DNA from: Lysobacter sp. K5869
GTDB taxonomy: Bacteria > Pseudomonadota > Gammaproteobacteria > Xanthomonadales > Xanthomonadaceae
Length of the DNA stretch: 64,000 bases
Assembly (NCBI RefSeq): GCF_018847975.1
Contig: NZ_CP072597.1
Coordinates: 1,899,001-1,963,000 of the forward strand
Direction of reading: 5' to 3'
The position numbers were made by a program, and so were the translations under genes. Below, piece after piece: positions 9,257 to 17,591 of the stretch. The stretch's first letter is position 1, and every line of letters starts with the position of its first letter. The notes under the pieces were generated by a model, which was not told the DNA's origin, did no database searches, and saw nothing but the letters and a program-made list of their open reading frames with translations.

Positions 9257-11350
9257 TTAGTAGTAGGTCGCCGGCGCCTGATCGAACAGCACCGGCACCT
9301 GCACGTCGATGCAGGCGCCCACCGGCAGGACCACGCCGGTCAGCGCGACCGTGGTGTCGCCGGCGTTGCCGCCGCTGGCCGGGCAGGTGCCGCCGCCGGT
9401 GCCGGCGCAGCTCCACGCGCCCGACAGCTTCACGCCCTTGGGCAGCGGGTCGCTGAGGGTGGCGCCGTTGGCCACCGCCGGGCCGTTGGTGTTGCAGGCG
9501 TGCAAGGTGTAAGTGGTCGGGCGGCCCGGGGTGTAGGTCGAAGCCAACGGCAATTCGCTCTTGACCAGGCTCAGGCTGACGTTGACCGCGATCGGCGCCG
9601 GCGTCTGCGCGCACTGCGGATTGCCGGCGGCCGGGCAGGCCGGCAGCGGATCCGGATCGCCGCCGCCGGCGACCGCGACGTGGTTGACCGGCGAACCGCT
9701 CGCGGCCGCGGCGATGGCGACGTTGAGGCGCACGCTGGCGCTGTCGCCCGCGGCGATCGGCGCGGTCGGAGTGAAGCTGCAGGCGACCGTGCCGGTGGCC
9801 GGCAGCGTGCCGCAGTTCACCGCGCCCTGCGCGCTGGACGCCGAGACCAGACTGAAACCGGCGGGCAAGGTATCGGCGATGGCGATCGCGCCGCTGGTCG
9901 CGCCGCTGCCGGTGTTCTGCACGCCGATGCTGAAATAGCCGTCGCTGGCCGCGCCGGTCTGGCCCGCGGCGAGCGCGCCGACGACCGACTTGCTGGCGGT
10001 GAGTTGCGGCTGCACTACGGTCAGCACTTCGTCGCCGACCAGATTCACCAGATTGTTGGTGTTTCCGATGCTCGCGTTGGTGTTGTGGTAAACGCCGACC
10101 GTGTTCGAGGTGACGTCGACCGCGATCTGGCAGGTGAGCGCCGCGCCGGCGCTGCCGCCGTTGACGGTGCCGTTGTTCACCGCGATCGTGCCGGTGCCCG
10201 GCGTCGCGGTCACGGTCATGCCGCCCAGCGCGGTGCCCAGGGCGCCGCCGCTGGGGCAACTGGTGCGCACGTTCGGCGTCGGCGCGATCACCACGTTGGC
10301 CGGCAGCGTGTCGGTGAAGCGGATGCTGTTGGTGATGCCGGTGCCCTTGTTGCTCAGGTCGAAGGTCAGCGTCGACACGCCGCCGGCGTTGATCGTGGCC
10401 GGCGCGAAGCGCTTGACCAGATCGACCGAGGTCAGGGCGAAGGTGACGCGGTATTCGGCGGTGAAGTTCGCCGCGCCCGACGGGATGTTCCACTGCGCCG
10501 CGATGCCGTTGTCGGTATTGGCGTTGGTGTCGACGGTGTTGCCCAGATCGCCGCCGGCGACGGCGCAATTGGGCGTGTTGTTGTTGCCGCCGTTGCAGAT
10601 CCGCCACTGCGGCCAGGTGTAATTGCCGCTGAAGTATTGATCCCAGTTCGGCGTGCCCGACGAAGGCTCCCACCACAGCGCCTCGAACTGCGTGCCCTTG
10701 GCCACGCCGACCAGATCGGGACGGCCGGTGGTGTTGCCCGGCGTGGTGCGGCTGAAGCCGGGGCCGTTGTCGCCGCCTTGCAGGAAGGTGTCGATGTTCT
10801 GATAGAACTTGATCGACGCGCCGCTGGCGGGCATGCCGCTCAGCGCGACCCGGCGGGTGAACCACGCCTGCGGGACGATGTAGCTGTCGAGGATGGTGAC
10901 GGTGATGCCGGCGTCGTCCGTGTTGTTCGGACGCAGCGTCGTCGTGGTCTGGTACGGCGAGCCGACCGTGCCGGCGCCGCTCAGCGCGCTTTGCGAGACC
11001 TGAGTGAACTGGGTGAAGGCGCCGGTGTTGGCGTTGTTGGCGTTGGTGTAGACCCGCACCGCGCCCGCGCCGCGGTCCACGCGCAGATAAATGCTGTTGT
11101 AGAGATTGCCGCCCGTCGGCGTGGAGCCGCTGTTGTAGACCTGATCGGCGTTGCCCAGCCGCACCTGGAACTGGCTGTTGCTGCCCCAGGTGACGCGCAA
11201 GCCGTCGGAGCCGTCGGTCAGAACGCCGCCGGTGGCGTTGGCCACGCGTTGGCTGGAGGCGCCGCTGGCCAGAACGTTGCCGGCGAACGCCAGCGCGAAC
11301 GCGCACAGCAGCGCGCCGGCCTGGCGGCCGAGTTGGGTCGAGCGATTCAT
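9257..11350 (-). CDS. Large secreted protein with DUF11-type repeats
   Basis: The product has 697 residues and begins with a signal peptide (MNRSTQLGRQAGALLCAFAL..., cleavage expected near VLASG). The first half (to about 330) is an all-beta region with many Asn, Thr and Gly residues and no family recognised by eye. The second half has at least two DUF11-like 'conserved repeat' units, each with a statement such as FTDTLPANVVI or IADTLPAGFSLVSA, a cysteine pair and a hydrophobic beta pattern. These Ig-like repeats are common in cell-surface and secreted proteins of Lysobacter and actinobacteria; their role is structural or adhesive at best guess. It ends abruptly after a third partial repeat without an anchor. 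The earlier in-frame start at 11479 would destroy the signal peptide. Confidence 0.85.
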   Translation of the reverse strand: MNRSTQLGRQAGALLCAFALAFAGNVLASGASSQRVANATGGVLTDGSDGLRVTWGSNSQFQVRLGNADQVYNSGSTPTGGNLYNSIYLRVDRGAGAVRVYTNANNANTGAFTQFTQVSQSALSGAGTVGSPYQTTTTLRPNNTDDAGITVTILDSYIVPQAWFTRRVALSGMPASGASIKFYQNIDTFLQGGDNGPGFSRTTPGNTTGRPDLVGVAKGTQFEALWWEPSSGTPNWDQYFSGNYTWPQWRICNGGNNNTPNCAVAGGDLGNTVDTNANTDNGIAAQWNIPSGAANFTAEYRVTFALTSVDLVKRFAPATINAGGVSTLTFDLSNKGTGITNSIRFTDTLPANVVIAPTPNVRTSCPSGGALGTALGGMTVTATPGTGTIAVNNGTVNGGSAGAALTCQIAVDVTSNTVGVYHNTNASIGNTNNLVNLVGDEVLTVVQPQLTASKSVVGALAAGQTGAASDGYFSIGVQNTGSGATSGAIAIADTLPAGFSLVSASSAQGAVNCGTLPATGTVACSFTPTAPIAAGDSASVRLNVAIAAAASGSPVNHVAVAGGGDPDPLPACPAAGNPQCAQTPAPIAVNVSLSLVKSELPLASTYTPGRPTTYTLHACNTNGPAVANGATLSDPLPKGVKLSGAWSCAGTGGGTCPASGGNAGDTTVALTGVVLPVGACIDVQVPVLFDQAPATYY

Positions 11351-11770
11351 GGATTCCCCTGTTTCGAGCCTTACTGCGAAGGTTCGGGCGCTGAGGCTGC
11401 CTGGCGGCCCTGAAACCCGGGTACGGACCCGGGCGGACTTCGGTGATTCATAGCACTGAATAAGTGTGCCACAAATCACATTTTGTCTGAACGGGGTTGC
11501 GGGCGCCAGTCCCCTGGGTCGCCTGGAACCGCAAGGAATAACGGTGGATGGGGGCGGGAGAGGACAGGGCGCCGGGCCGAGGCGTGGGGCGGGGCGGGGC
11601 GAAAGCCTTGGGCTTTGCGGGGCGGGGCGCGCTGAAGGCGTTGGATCCCCGCGTTCGCGGGGATGACGTTCGGGAAGGGCGTCGAAGACGCGGGCGCTGC
11701 CGGTCGCGGGACGGTTCGCAGGCGTGCGGCGTGGGAAGCGCGGCCGCGGCCGCGAGCGTGCTGCCCGCGA
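11351..11770. other. 420-bp gap with a promoter-like patch and a small palindrome
   Basis: On the minus strand an AT-rich stretch (11440-11485) contains TTGTGG and TATGAA 16 bp apart, about 100 bp before the DUF11-type gene, a plausible promoter. A palindrome GATCCCCGCG-TTCG-CGGGGATGAC at about 11644-11667 belongs to the same dispersed family as the copies near 44971-45055. The remainder is very GC-rich with no gene recognised. Confidence 0.4.
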
Positions 11771-12493
11771 TCAGCGCGCCCGCGCGCGGCGCAGTTCGGC
11801 CAAGCGCGCGCGCACCGCCTGCGCCAGCGCGGGCAGCGAGTCGTAGCGGGGAATGCCGTAGCGCTGGGCGACGATGTCGACGTTGCCCTTGCGCCAGAAC
11901 CCGTCCGGGCAGGCCAGCAGCACCTTGCCGGAGCCGGCGTGCAGGCCGAGTTCGAGCAGGCTGACCGGCGCCTGCGAGCCCGGCGCGAGGTACATCGCGA
12001 TCACGTCGGCGCGCTGCAGCGCGGCGAGTTCCCATTCCACCTGACGGCGGAACTCGGGTTCCTCGGCGACCGGCTTCCACGCCGGGTTCCAATCTTCGCG
12101 GCGCGGGTTGAGCAGCACCACGCCTTCGTCGGCGAGCTCGCGCGCGAACTGCGCTTGCCAGTCGCGGGTGCCGCCCATGTCGATGCTGCCGGCGAGGAAC
12201 ACCTTGAGGCGGTCGTCGGCCGGGATCGGTTGCGGCGAGCGCACCAGCTGCGAGGTCGCGGCGGGTTGCGCGGAATCGGCTTGCGTCGACGAACTTGGTT
12301 GCGTCGACGCGGAGGTCTTCGCCTCGGAGGCCGGCGCGTTCGCTTGCGCCGGCATCGCGTTCGCGGCGGCGGCCGCCGCCTGCGGCATCGCCGCGTCCGC
12401 CTTCGCCGCTTGCGGCTGGGCGGCGCCCGCCGGAGCGATCATCGCCGCCGCCAGCGTCAACGCCGCCCATCGCGTTTTCATCCGCGCGCGCAT
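11771..12493 (-). CDS. Exported nucleoside 2-deoxyribosyltransferase-like protein
   Basis: The product has 240 residues. Residues 1-25 look like a signal peptide (KTRWAALTLAAAMIAPAGAA) and residues 26-85 are an Ala/Gln/Ser-rich linker. The C-terminal 150 residues match the Nuc_deoxyri_tr2 type of the nucleoside 2-deoxyribosyltransferase superfamily: VFLAGSIDMGGTRDWQ, LLNPRREDWNP, QVEWELAALQRADVIAMYL, SLLELGLHAGSGKVLLACPDGF. Members cleave or exchange N-glycosidic bonds; cytoplasmic ones act on nucleosides, and others on NAD-related molecules. Export from the cytoplasm is unusual for this fold. GAGG six bases upstream supports the start at 12493; 12481 is the alternative. It lies 7 bp after the aminopeptidase gene and is probably co-transcribed with it. 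Confidence 0.72.
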   Translation of the reverse strand: MRARMKTRWAALTLAAAMIAPAGAAQPQAAKADAAMPQAAAAAANAMPAQANAPASEAKTSASTQPSSSTQADSAQPAATSQLVRSPQPIPADDRLKVFLAGSIDMGGTRDWQAQFARELADEGVVLLNPRREDWNPAWKPVAEEPEFRRQVEWELAALQRADVIAMYLAPGSQAPVSLLELGLHAGSGKVLLACPDGFWRKGNVDIVAQRYGIPRYDSLPALAQAVRARLAELRRARAR

Positions 12494-12500
12494 CGCGACC

Positions 12501-13880
12501 TCAACCCGCCGCGCGCGCCTTGAGCATCGCGTACACCGCGCGCAACCCCTGCGCTTCGCCGCCCGCGGGACGGCCGGCGCGGTCGGCGTCGTTCCAGCTG
12601 TACACGTCCAGATGCGCCCAGGCCTGATCGGCCGGCACGAAACGCTCCAGATACAGCGCCGCGGTCACCGAGCCGGCCATCTTCGACGGACCGCCGTTGG
12701 CGATGTCGGCGATGTGGCTGGTCAGGTAACGCAGGTACGGACGCCACAGCGGCATGCGCCAGACCGGATCGCGCTGGGCGACGCCGGCGTCGAGCCAGTC
12801 CTGCGCCAGCGTGTCCTGATTCGAATACAGCGCCGGCAAATCCGGGCCCAGCGCGATGCGCGCCGCGCCGGTGAGCGTGGCGAAGTCGAGCAGCAACGCC
12901 GGCTTGCGCTCGCTGGCGTAGGTCAGCGCGTCGCACAGGACCACCCGGCCTTCGGCGTCGGTGTTGTCGATCTCCACGCTGATGCCCTGGCGAGTGGCGA
13001 TCACCTCGCCCGGACGGAACGCGTTGGGGCCGACCGCGTTTTCCACCGCCGGCACCAGCAAGGTGATCCGCAGCGGCAGCTTGCGCGCCATGATCAGTTC
13101 GGCCAGCGCGATCGCGTGCGCCGCGCCGCCCATGTCCTTCTTCATCCAGCGCATGCCGTCGGCCGGCTTGAGGTCGAGGCCGCCGGTGTCGAAGCACACG
13201 CCCTTGCCGACCAGCGCGACGTGCGGGTGCGCGGCGTCGCCCCATTCCAGCGCGATCAAACGCGGCGCGCGGTGCGAGGCGCGGCCGACGGCGTGGATGG
13301 CGGGGAAGTTGCGTTCGATCAACGCGTCGCCGGCGATCACCTCGATCTTGGCGCCGTGGCGCTGCGCGATCTCGCGCGCGACCTGTTCGAGTTCGGCCGG
13401 GCCCATGTGTTCGGTCGGCGTGTTGACCAGATCGCGCACGCGCACGCTGGCGGCGAGCACGGCGAAAACTTCGTCGCCGGCGTCGGCGACGAGCAACTGC
13501 GCCGGCGCGCGCGGCGGCGCCTTGTAGCGGTCGAAGCGGTAGCTGCCCAAACCCCAGCCCAAGCGCAGCGCGTCGCGCACGCCGGGTTCGAGCCGGTCGC
13601 TGGTGCGCCAGCTGCGCGCCGGTAGCGCGAACGGCGCGTGGCCGTAGGCGTAGGGATCGAGCGGATCGGCGCCGGTGCCGACCGCCGCGCCCATCAGCGC
13701 GCCGTCCGGGCCGGGCAGCAGCACCACGGTTCCGGCCGAGCCGTCGAAGCCTTGGGTCTGCACCCAGGCGGCGGTGGGCGCGGGCAGCGCGTCGCGCCAG
13801 GCGGCGAAGTCGGCGCGGCCGACCAGATCCAGCGGCAGCGCGCCGGCGTCGGAAGAAGTGAAACCCAGGGGCAGAGTCAT
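12501..13880 (-). CDS. Leucyl aminopeptidase family protein (M17)
   Basis: The 459-residue product is an M17 di-zinc aminopeptidase. Visible marks are KGVCFDTGGLDLKPADGMRW (zinc and catalytic lysine region), MKKDMGGAAHAIALAELI, and the family signature NTDAEGRVVLCDAL with metal-binding D and E. It removes N-terminal residues from peptides in the cytoplasm. The start at 13880 overlaps the stop of the HAD gene (ATGA), so translation is probably coupled. Longer frames running upstream from this position read through the HAD gene in the wrong frame and were not used. Downstream, the exported transferase-like gene starts within 10 bp. Confidence 0.94.
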   Translation of the reverse strand: MTLPLGFTSSDAGALPLDLVGRADFAAWRDALPAPTAAWVQTQGFDGSAGTVVLLPGPDGALMGAAVGTGADPLDPYAYGHAPFALPARSWRTSDRLEPGVRDALRLGWGLGSYRFDRYKAPPRAPAQLLVADAGDEVFAVLAASVRVRDLVNTPTEHMGPAELEQVAREIAQRHGAKIEVIAGDALIERNFPAIHAVGRASHRAPRLIALEWGDAAHPHVALVGKGVCFDTGGLDLKPADGMRWMKKDMGGAAHAIALAELIMARKLPLRITLLVPAVENAVGPNAFRPGEVIATRQGISVEIDNTDAEGRVVLCDALTYASERKPALLLDFATLTGAARIALGPDLPALYSNQDTLAQDWLDAGVAQRDPVWRMPLWRPYLRYLTSHIADIANGGPSKMAGSVTAALYLERFVPADQAWAHLDVYSWNDADRAGRPAGGEAQGLRAVYAMLKARAAG

Positions 13881-14617
13881 GCGGAGGCGGTGTCCGTGCG
13901 CAGCGTGCGTTCGTGTGGGGCGCGTTCCAGCCAATCGGCCAGCGCGGTGAGGGTGGCGAATTCCAGATCGGGGCGCGGGTGATGCTCGGGCCAGGTACGC
14001 GCTTCGCGGTTGATCCAGCACGTGCGCAGGCCGGCGAGGCGGCCGCCGACGATGTCCATTTCGATGTCGTCGCCGACGTGCAGCACCTGCGCCGGATCCT
14101 GCTCCAGGCGCGCGCAGGCGGCGTGGAAGATGCTGGCGTCGGGCTTGGCCCGGCCGTGTTCGCGCGCGCCGAGCTGGAAGCGGAACAGCGGCATCAACCC
14201 GATCCGCTTGAGGTCGGCGTTGCCGTTGCTCAGCGCCGCCAGCGGCACCCGCGCGGCCAGCCGCGCCAGCGCGGCTTCGCTGTCGGCGTAATGCTCGACT
14301 TCGCAGCGCGCGGCGAAGAACGCGTCGAACGCGGGCTCGGCCAGGGCGAGATCCTCGCCGCCCTCGCGCAGCATGTGCTGCAAGGTCAGCCGGCGTTGGG
14401 TGGTGTAGTCGTGGGCCAAGTCCGGCCGCTCGCCGGCGATGCGGTCGCGCAGCGCGCGCACCGCTTCGATCGGATACAGCGCGGCGGTGCGCGGCGCATG
14501 CGCGCGCAGCCATCGGTCGAGAACCGCCTCGGCGCGCAGCATCACCGGCGCGATCGGCCAGATGGTGTCGTCGAGGTCCAGGGTGATGGCGCGGACGGGG
14601 AAGGTCATGCGCGCCAT
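13877..14617 (-). CDS. HAD-family hydrolase
   Basis: The 246-residue product has the HAD motif I DLDDT (D14 nucleophile, D16 acid/base), motif II near PLAALSNGNAD, a lysine in GRAKPDASIF and the motif III/IV acidic patch VGDDIEMDIVGG. The four-helix cap between motifs I and II points to subclass I, such as phosphoglycolate phosphatase- or YigB/dehalogenase-like enzymes. The substrate is not readable from the sequence. It is the first gene of a minus-strand unit with the M17 aminopeptidase, which it overlaps by 4 bp. A second ATG at 14608 removes three residues and is equally possible. Confidence 0.9.
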   Translation of the reverse strand: MARMTFPVRAITLDLDDTIWPIAPVMLRAEAVLDRWLRAHAPRTAALYPIEAVRALRDRIAGERPDLAHDYTTQRRLTLQHMLREGGEDLALAEPAFDAFFAARCEVEHYADSEAALARLAARVPLAALSNGNADLKRIGLMPLFRFQLGAREHGRAKPDASIFHAACARLEQDPAQVLHVGDDIEMDIVGGRLAGLRTCWINREARTWPEHHPRPDLEFATLTALADWLERAPHERTLRTDTASA

Positions 14618-14678
14618 TTTAGCCTGCCGGGCCGGCGCCGATGACCGACGCGCGTCGCTGGACGCGTCGCCGCCGCGT

Positions 14679-15173
14679 TCAGCCGCCGCGCGCCAGCCGG
14701 TCGGCCCGCTTGAGCAATTCCGGCAGGCGGTGCGCGCCGTGCATGCGCGCCACCGCCGCGCGCGCCTGCGCCGGGTCCAGGCCGGCGGCGGTCACGTACA
14801 GCGGCCGCGCGCCGCCGCGCACGACCTCGGCCTCGGCCGGGGTCTCGACGAAGCGGGTCTTGGCCACGCCGACCACGGCGACCTCGCGCCGCAGCGCGTC
14901 CCACAGGTGTGCGCCGAGGCCGGGCCGGCCGGCGCCGTCGAGCCAGACGTGGCCGTCGACGACGACGCACGCCGGCAACGCATCGAGCTTCGCCAGCAAG
15001 GCGGACAGGCACGGCAGCTCGCGGCGGTAGAACGCGCCGGGCTCGTAGGCGGCGACGTTATCGATGTCGATGGTCAGTTCCGCCGCCGCGTCCGCGTCGC
15101 CCCAGTCGGCGAACAGCACGCCGGCCGCGCGCGCGCCGCGGTCGAAGTAGTGCACATCGGCGGCGAGGATCAC
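14679..15173 (-). CDS. Short endonuclease V homologue
   Basis: The product has 164 residues against about 220 for E. coli Nfi. It starts directly at the first catalytic strand and lacks the usual N-terminal 30-40 residues. Residues matching the metal-binding triad are retained: D6 in AADV, E52 in RRELP and D73 in VVDGH. VVGVAKTRF (K105) also fits the family lysine. The family DGHG motif reads DGHV here. Endonuclease V cuts next to deoxyinosine in DNA or inosine in RNA. It begins 7 bp after the AI-2E transporter gene ends, so both are probably in one transcript. Activity on the usual substrate is plausible but the missing N-terminus makes it uncertain. Confidence 0.8.
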   Translation of the reverse strand: MILAADVHYFDRGARAAGVLFADWGDADAAAELTIDIDNVAAYEPGAFYRRELPCLSALLAKLDALPACVVVDGHVWLDGAGRPGLGAHLWDALRREVAVVGVAKTRFVETPAEAEVVRGGARPLYVTAAGLDPAQARAAVARMHGAHRLPELLKRADRLARGG

Positions 15174-15180
15174 GCGCGGC

Positions 15181-16422
15181 TCATTCCAGCAGCTTGGCCC
15201 AGCCGTCCATGCCCTCGATGCGCGCCAGCACCAGTTTCACGCACACCAGCATCGGCACCGCCAGCAGCAGGCCGACGATGCCCCACAGCCAGCCGAAGAA
15301 CATCAGCGCCAGCATCAGCACCAGCGGCGACAGGCGCATGCGCCGGCCCAGCACCAGCGGGGTGACCAGTTGCGATTCGATGGTGTGCAGGCCCAGGTAC
15401 AAGCCGGCCGGCAGCAGCGACGGCCACAGTTCGTCGAACGCGACCAGGCCCATCACCAGCATCACGCCCACGCCGATCAGCGGGCCGACGAAGGGCGCGA
15501 AGTTGAGGATCGCCGCCATCGTGCCCCACAGCAGCGATTCGGGCAGCGGCGTGCCCAGCGCGTACAGCGCGCCGGCCAGGGCGAGGCCGAGGCCGGTGTT
15601 GATCAGGCTGATGGTCAGCACGTAGCGCGAGATCTCGCGCTCGATCGAATGCAGGATGTCGATGGTGAGCTTTTTCTGCTGTTGGCTCGGCAGCAGGGCG
15701 ATGGCGTTGCGCTGCAAGGACTCGCCGAACACCATGAAGAAGAAGGTCAGCAGCACCACCGCCAGCACTTGGGCGACGCGCTTGGGCGTGGAGGTCAGGG
15801 CGCGGTAGGGATCGTCGAGTTCGGTCTTGACCACCTGCACCGGCTTGGCGGTGTTCTCGCCGCCGGCGGCGCGGGCGAAGTTCTGCGCGGCGCGGTTGGC
15901 GTCCTGGAACGGTTTGGTCATCTGCCGCAGCTTGGGGCCGACCTGCTTGAGTTCCTTGGGCACCTGCCGCACCCATTCGCCGGCCGGCTCGGCCAACTGC
16001 AAGGTCAGCGCGCCGGCGACGGCGAGGCCGCCGGCCAGCACGATCAGCGCCGCCAACAAACGCGGCAGGCGCAGCCGGCCGAGCAGGCGCAGGATCGGGT
16101 TGCCGACCAAGGCGAAGAACGCGGCCAGCAGGATCGGCAGCAGCAGTTCCTGCGCCGCCCATAAGGTGTAGCCGGCGGCGAGCGTCGCCAGCACCAGCAG
16201 CGAGACCGGGGCGCGCGGGCGCGCAGTCGCGGGCCTCGCCGTGGAATCGCTGGCGGGCGTTGGGTCGGCGTCCGCGGCTGCGGGTGGCGGGACGGAGGCG
16301 GAGTCGGACGCGGTGGGCGGGATCAAGGCGGTATCGTGCGGTGGAGCCGGCGCAAACTGTGCGCTCTTGCGTGTGTAGGCGCCAGCGCGATTTGGGGTGC
16401 GGTGGGGGGGGCGCGGGCGCAT
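15181..16422 (-). CDS. AI-2E family transporter
   Basis: This is an inner-membrane protein of the AI-2E/PerM family with about eight membrane segments. Residues 1-75 are Pro/Ala/Ser/Thr-rich and probably disordered. Then come two membrane helices, a soluble insertion (about 145-210), and the remaining helices with GALYALGTPLPESLLWGTMA and PFVGPLIGVGVMLVMGL, both typical of the family. Members export autoinducer-2 in some species or act as Na+/H+ antiporters in others. The ATG at 16422 lies at the tip of one arm of the 80-bp palindrome at 16419-16498, so the start is uncertain; no ribosome-binding site is obvious. Endonuclease V follows after 7 bp. Confidence 0.85.
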   Translation of the reverse strand: MRPRPPHRTPNRAGAYTRKSAQFAPAPPHDTALIPPTASDSASVPPPAAADADPTPASDSTARPATARPRAPVSLLVLATLAAGYTLWAAQELLLPILLAAFFALVGNPILRLLGRLRLPRLLAALIVLAGGLAVAGALTLQLAEPAGEWVRQVPKELKQVGPKLRQMTKPFQDANRAAQNFARAAGGENTAKPVQVVKTELDDPYRALTSTPKRVAQVLAVVLLTFFFMVFGESLQRNAIALLPSQQQKKLTIDILHSIEREISRYVLTISLINTGLGLALAGALYALGTPLPESLLWGTMAAILNFAPFVGPLIGVGVMLVMGLVAFDELWPSLLPAGLYLGLHTIESQLVTPLVLGRRMRLSPLVLMLALMFFGWLWGIVGLLLAVPMLVCVKLVLARIEGMDGWAKLLE

Positions 16423-16498
16423 CGGGCCTGCCGGGGACTCCCTCGGGGCTAAGGGCCTTCGGCATACGCCCCGAGGGAGTCCCCGGCAGGCCCGATGC
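16419..16498. repeat. 80-bp hairpin element, copy 1 (30-20-30)
   Basis: Two 30-nt arms (16419-16448 and 16469-16498) are perfect inverted repeats and enclose a 20-nt loop, CTAAGGGCCTTCGGCATACG. The loop is the exact reverse complement of the loop in the copy at 16600-16679, but the arms differ between copies. The left arm overlaps the proposed start codon of the AI-2E transporter gene. Confidence 0.95.
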
Positions 16499-16599
16499 CT
16501 GCGGTTCTGGTCGAGCGTTTCAAAAAGCGAAGCGGTGCCTATCGCGTACGCACGCGCGCGCACTCACGCAGCGCCTGCGAACCATCAAATAAAGGTGGA

Positions 16600-16679
16600 G
16601 GGCCCAGGGCCGGGGAAGCTCCCCACGGGCGTATGCCGAAGGCCCTTAGCCCGTGGGGAGCTTCCCCGGCCCTGGGCCC
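16600..16679. repeat. 80-bp hairpin element, copy 2 (30-20-30)
   Basis: Arms 16600-16629 and 16650-16679 are perfect 30-nt inverted repeats around the loop CGTATGCCGAAGGCCCTTAG. It has the same dimensions as copy 1 and lies in the opposite orientation 101 bp away. The arms of the two copies share a GGGAG..CCCCGGC-like core but differ elsewhere, each remaining perfectly paired. Confidence 0.95.
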
Positions 16680-16722
16680 GTCCCCGAAGTCTCAGCCCAG
16701 CCCATCAGCCCGCGTCAGGCAG

Positions 16723-17097
16723 TCAGGCCGCACTGCGTTGCGCACCCGTCTGCGCCCCATCGGCCGCCTGATCGGCCGCACGCGCCGCGCGCCCGGCCTG
16801 ACCGGCCGCCTGTCCCGCCTGATCCGCCGCCTCCTGCGCGCCGGCACCGGCGAACAACCCCGACAGCAAACTCACGATCTGCATCAGATTGCCGCTCTTG
16901 ACCGCGATCTTGACCGGCTCGGCGCGGCCCATGAAAAACCCGGCGACCAAACCGGCGATCACGATCCGCCCCGGCGTCCACGCCTCGCGCCACGACTTGC
17001 TCAGCACGCGCTTGCGTTCCTGCACCTGCTCGTAGCGCCCTTCCAGCAGGCGCTCGCGCTTGTCCACGCGCCGTTGCAGACGATCGAACCGGCTCAT
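16723..17097 (-). CDS. YqjK-like small protein
   Basis: The 124-residue product has a basic, helical N-terminus (MSRFDRLQRRVDKRERLLEG), one short hydrophobic stretch (about 46-58) and an Ala/Gln/Gly-rich tail containing repeated AADQA-like units. It is the last of three overlapping genes laid out like E. coli yqjD-yqjE-yqjK. Weak similarity plus position suggest a YqjK counterpart. No catalytic motif is visible. Its start overlaps the stop of the preceding gene by 4 bp, so it is translationally coupled. Confidence 0.65.
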   Translation of the reverse strand: MSRFDRLQRRVDKRERLLEGRYEQVQERKRVLSKSWREAWTPGRIVIAGLVAGFFMGRAEPVKIAVKSGNLMQIVSLLSGLFAGAGAQEAADQAGQAAGQAGRAARAADQAADGAQTGAQRSAA

Positions 17098-17591
17098 CGC
17101 GCCTCCTTCTGATGCGCTTCGATCTTGCGATCGTCCTCGTCGTCGTGGCCCAGGCCCATGCGGCGCAACTGCCGCCGCGTCGCCGACAGCCGGGTGTACT
17201 CGAAATAGCGCAAGGCCTGCCACGCGCCGACGGCGGTGACCACCAAGCTCAACCCGGCCGCGGCCGACATCGACGCCAGCCACGACCAACCCAGCACGCC
17301 CTGCAGCAGCGCGATCAGCGCCGCCATCAGCAACAGCCACGACGACGCGCCGAACACGATCGCCACCGCCACCCACAACAGCGCCCGGCCCAGCGCGCTG
17401 CGGGCCAAGGCGAGATCGGCGATCAACAGGCCGCGCAGCGCGCGGCCGGTGTCGAGCGCGGCCGACAAGCCTTCGCGGCCGGCATCGCCGATCTCGCGGA
17501 AGGCGTCTTCCAGCGGCAGCGGCCCCTGCCGGGGCTCGCCGCGGTCGCCGGCGCGCGCGTCCTCGCCGTGCGGGGCGTCGCTCGCGCTCAC
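17094..17591 (-). CDS. Phage-holin-family membrane protein (YqjE-like)
   Basis: The 165-residue product has an N-terminal soluble part and two long hydrophobic helices (about 80-105 and 108-135), the layout of the YqjE/holin superfamily III (DUF1469). The charged C-terminus includes RRQLRRMGLGHDDEDDRK. YqjE-type proteins are inner-membrane proteins found next to YqjD, which binds ribosomes in E. coli stationary phase; a role in stress or stationary phase is inferred from that. It overlaps both neighbours by 4 bp (ATGA). Confidence 0.82.
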   Translation of the reverse strand: MSASDAPHGEDARAGDRGEPRQGPLPLEDAFREIGDAGREGLSAALDTGRALRGLLIADLALARSALGRALLWVAVAIVFGASSWLLLMAALIALLQGVLGWSWLASMSAAAGLSLVVTAVGAWQALRYFEYTRLSATRRQLRRMGLGHDDEDDRKIEAHQKEAR

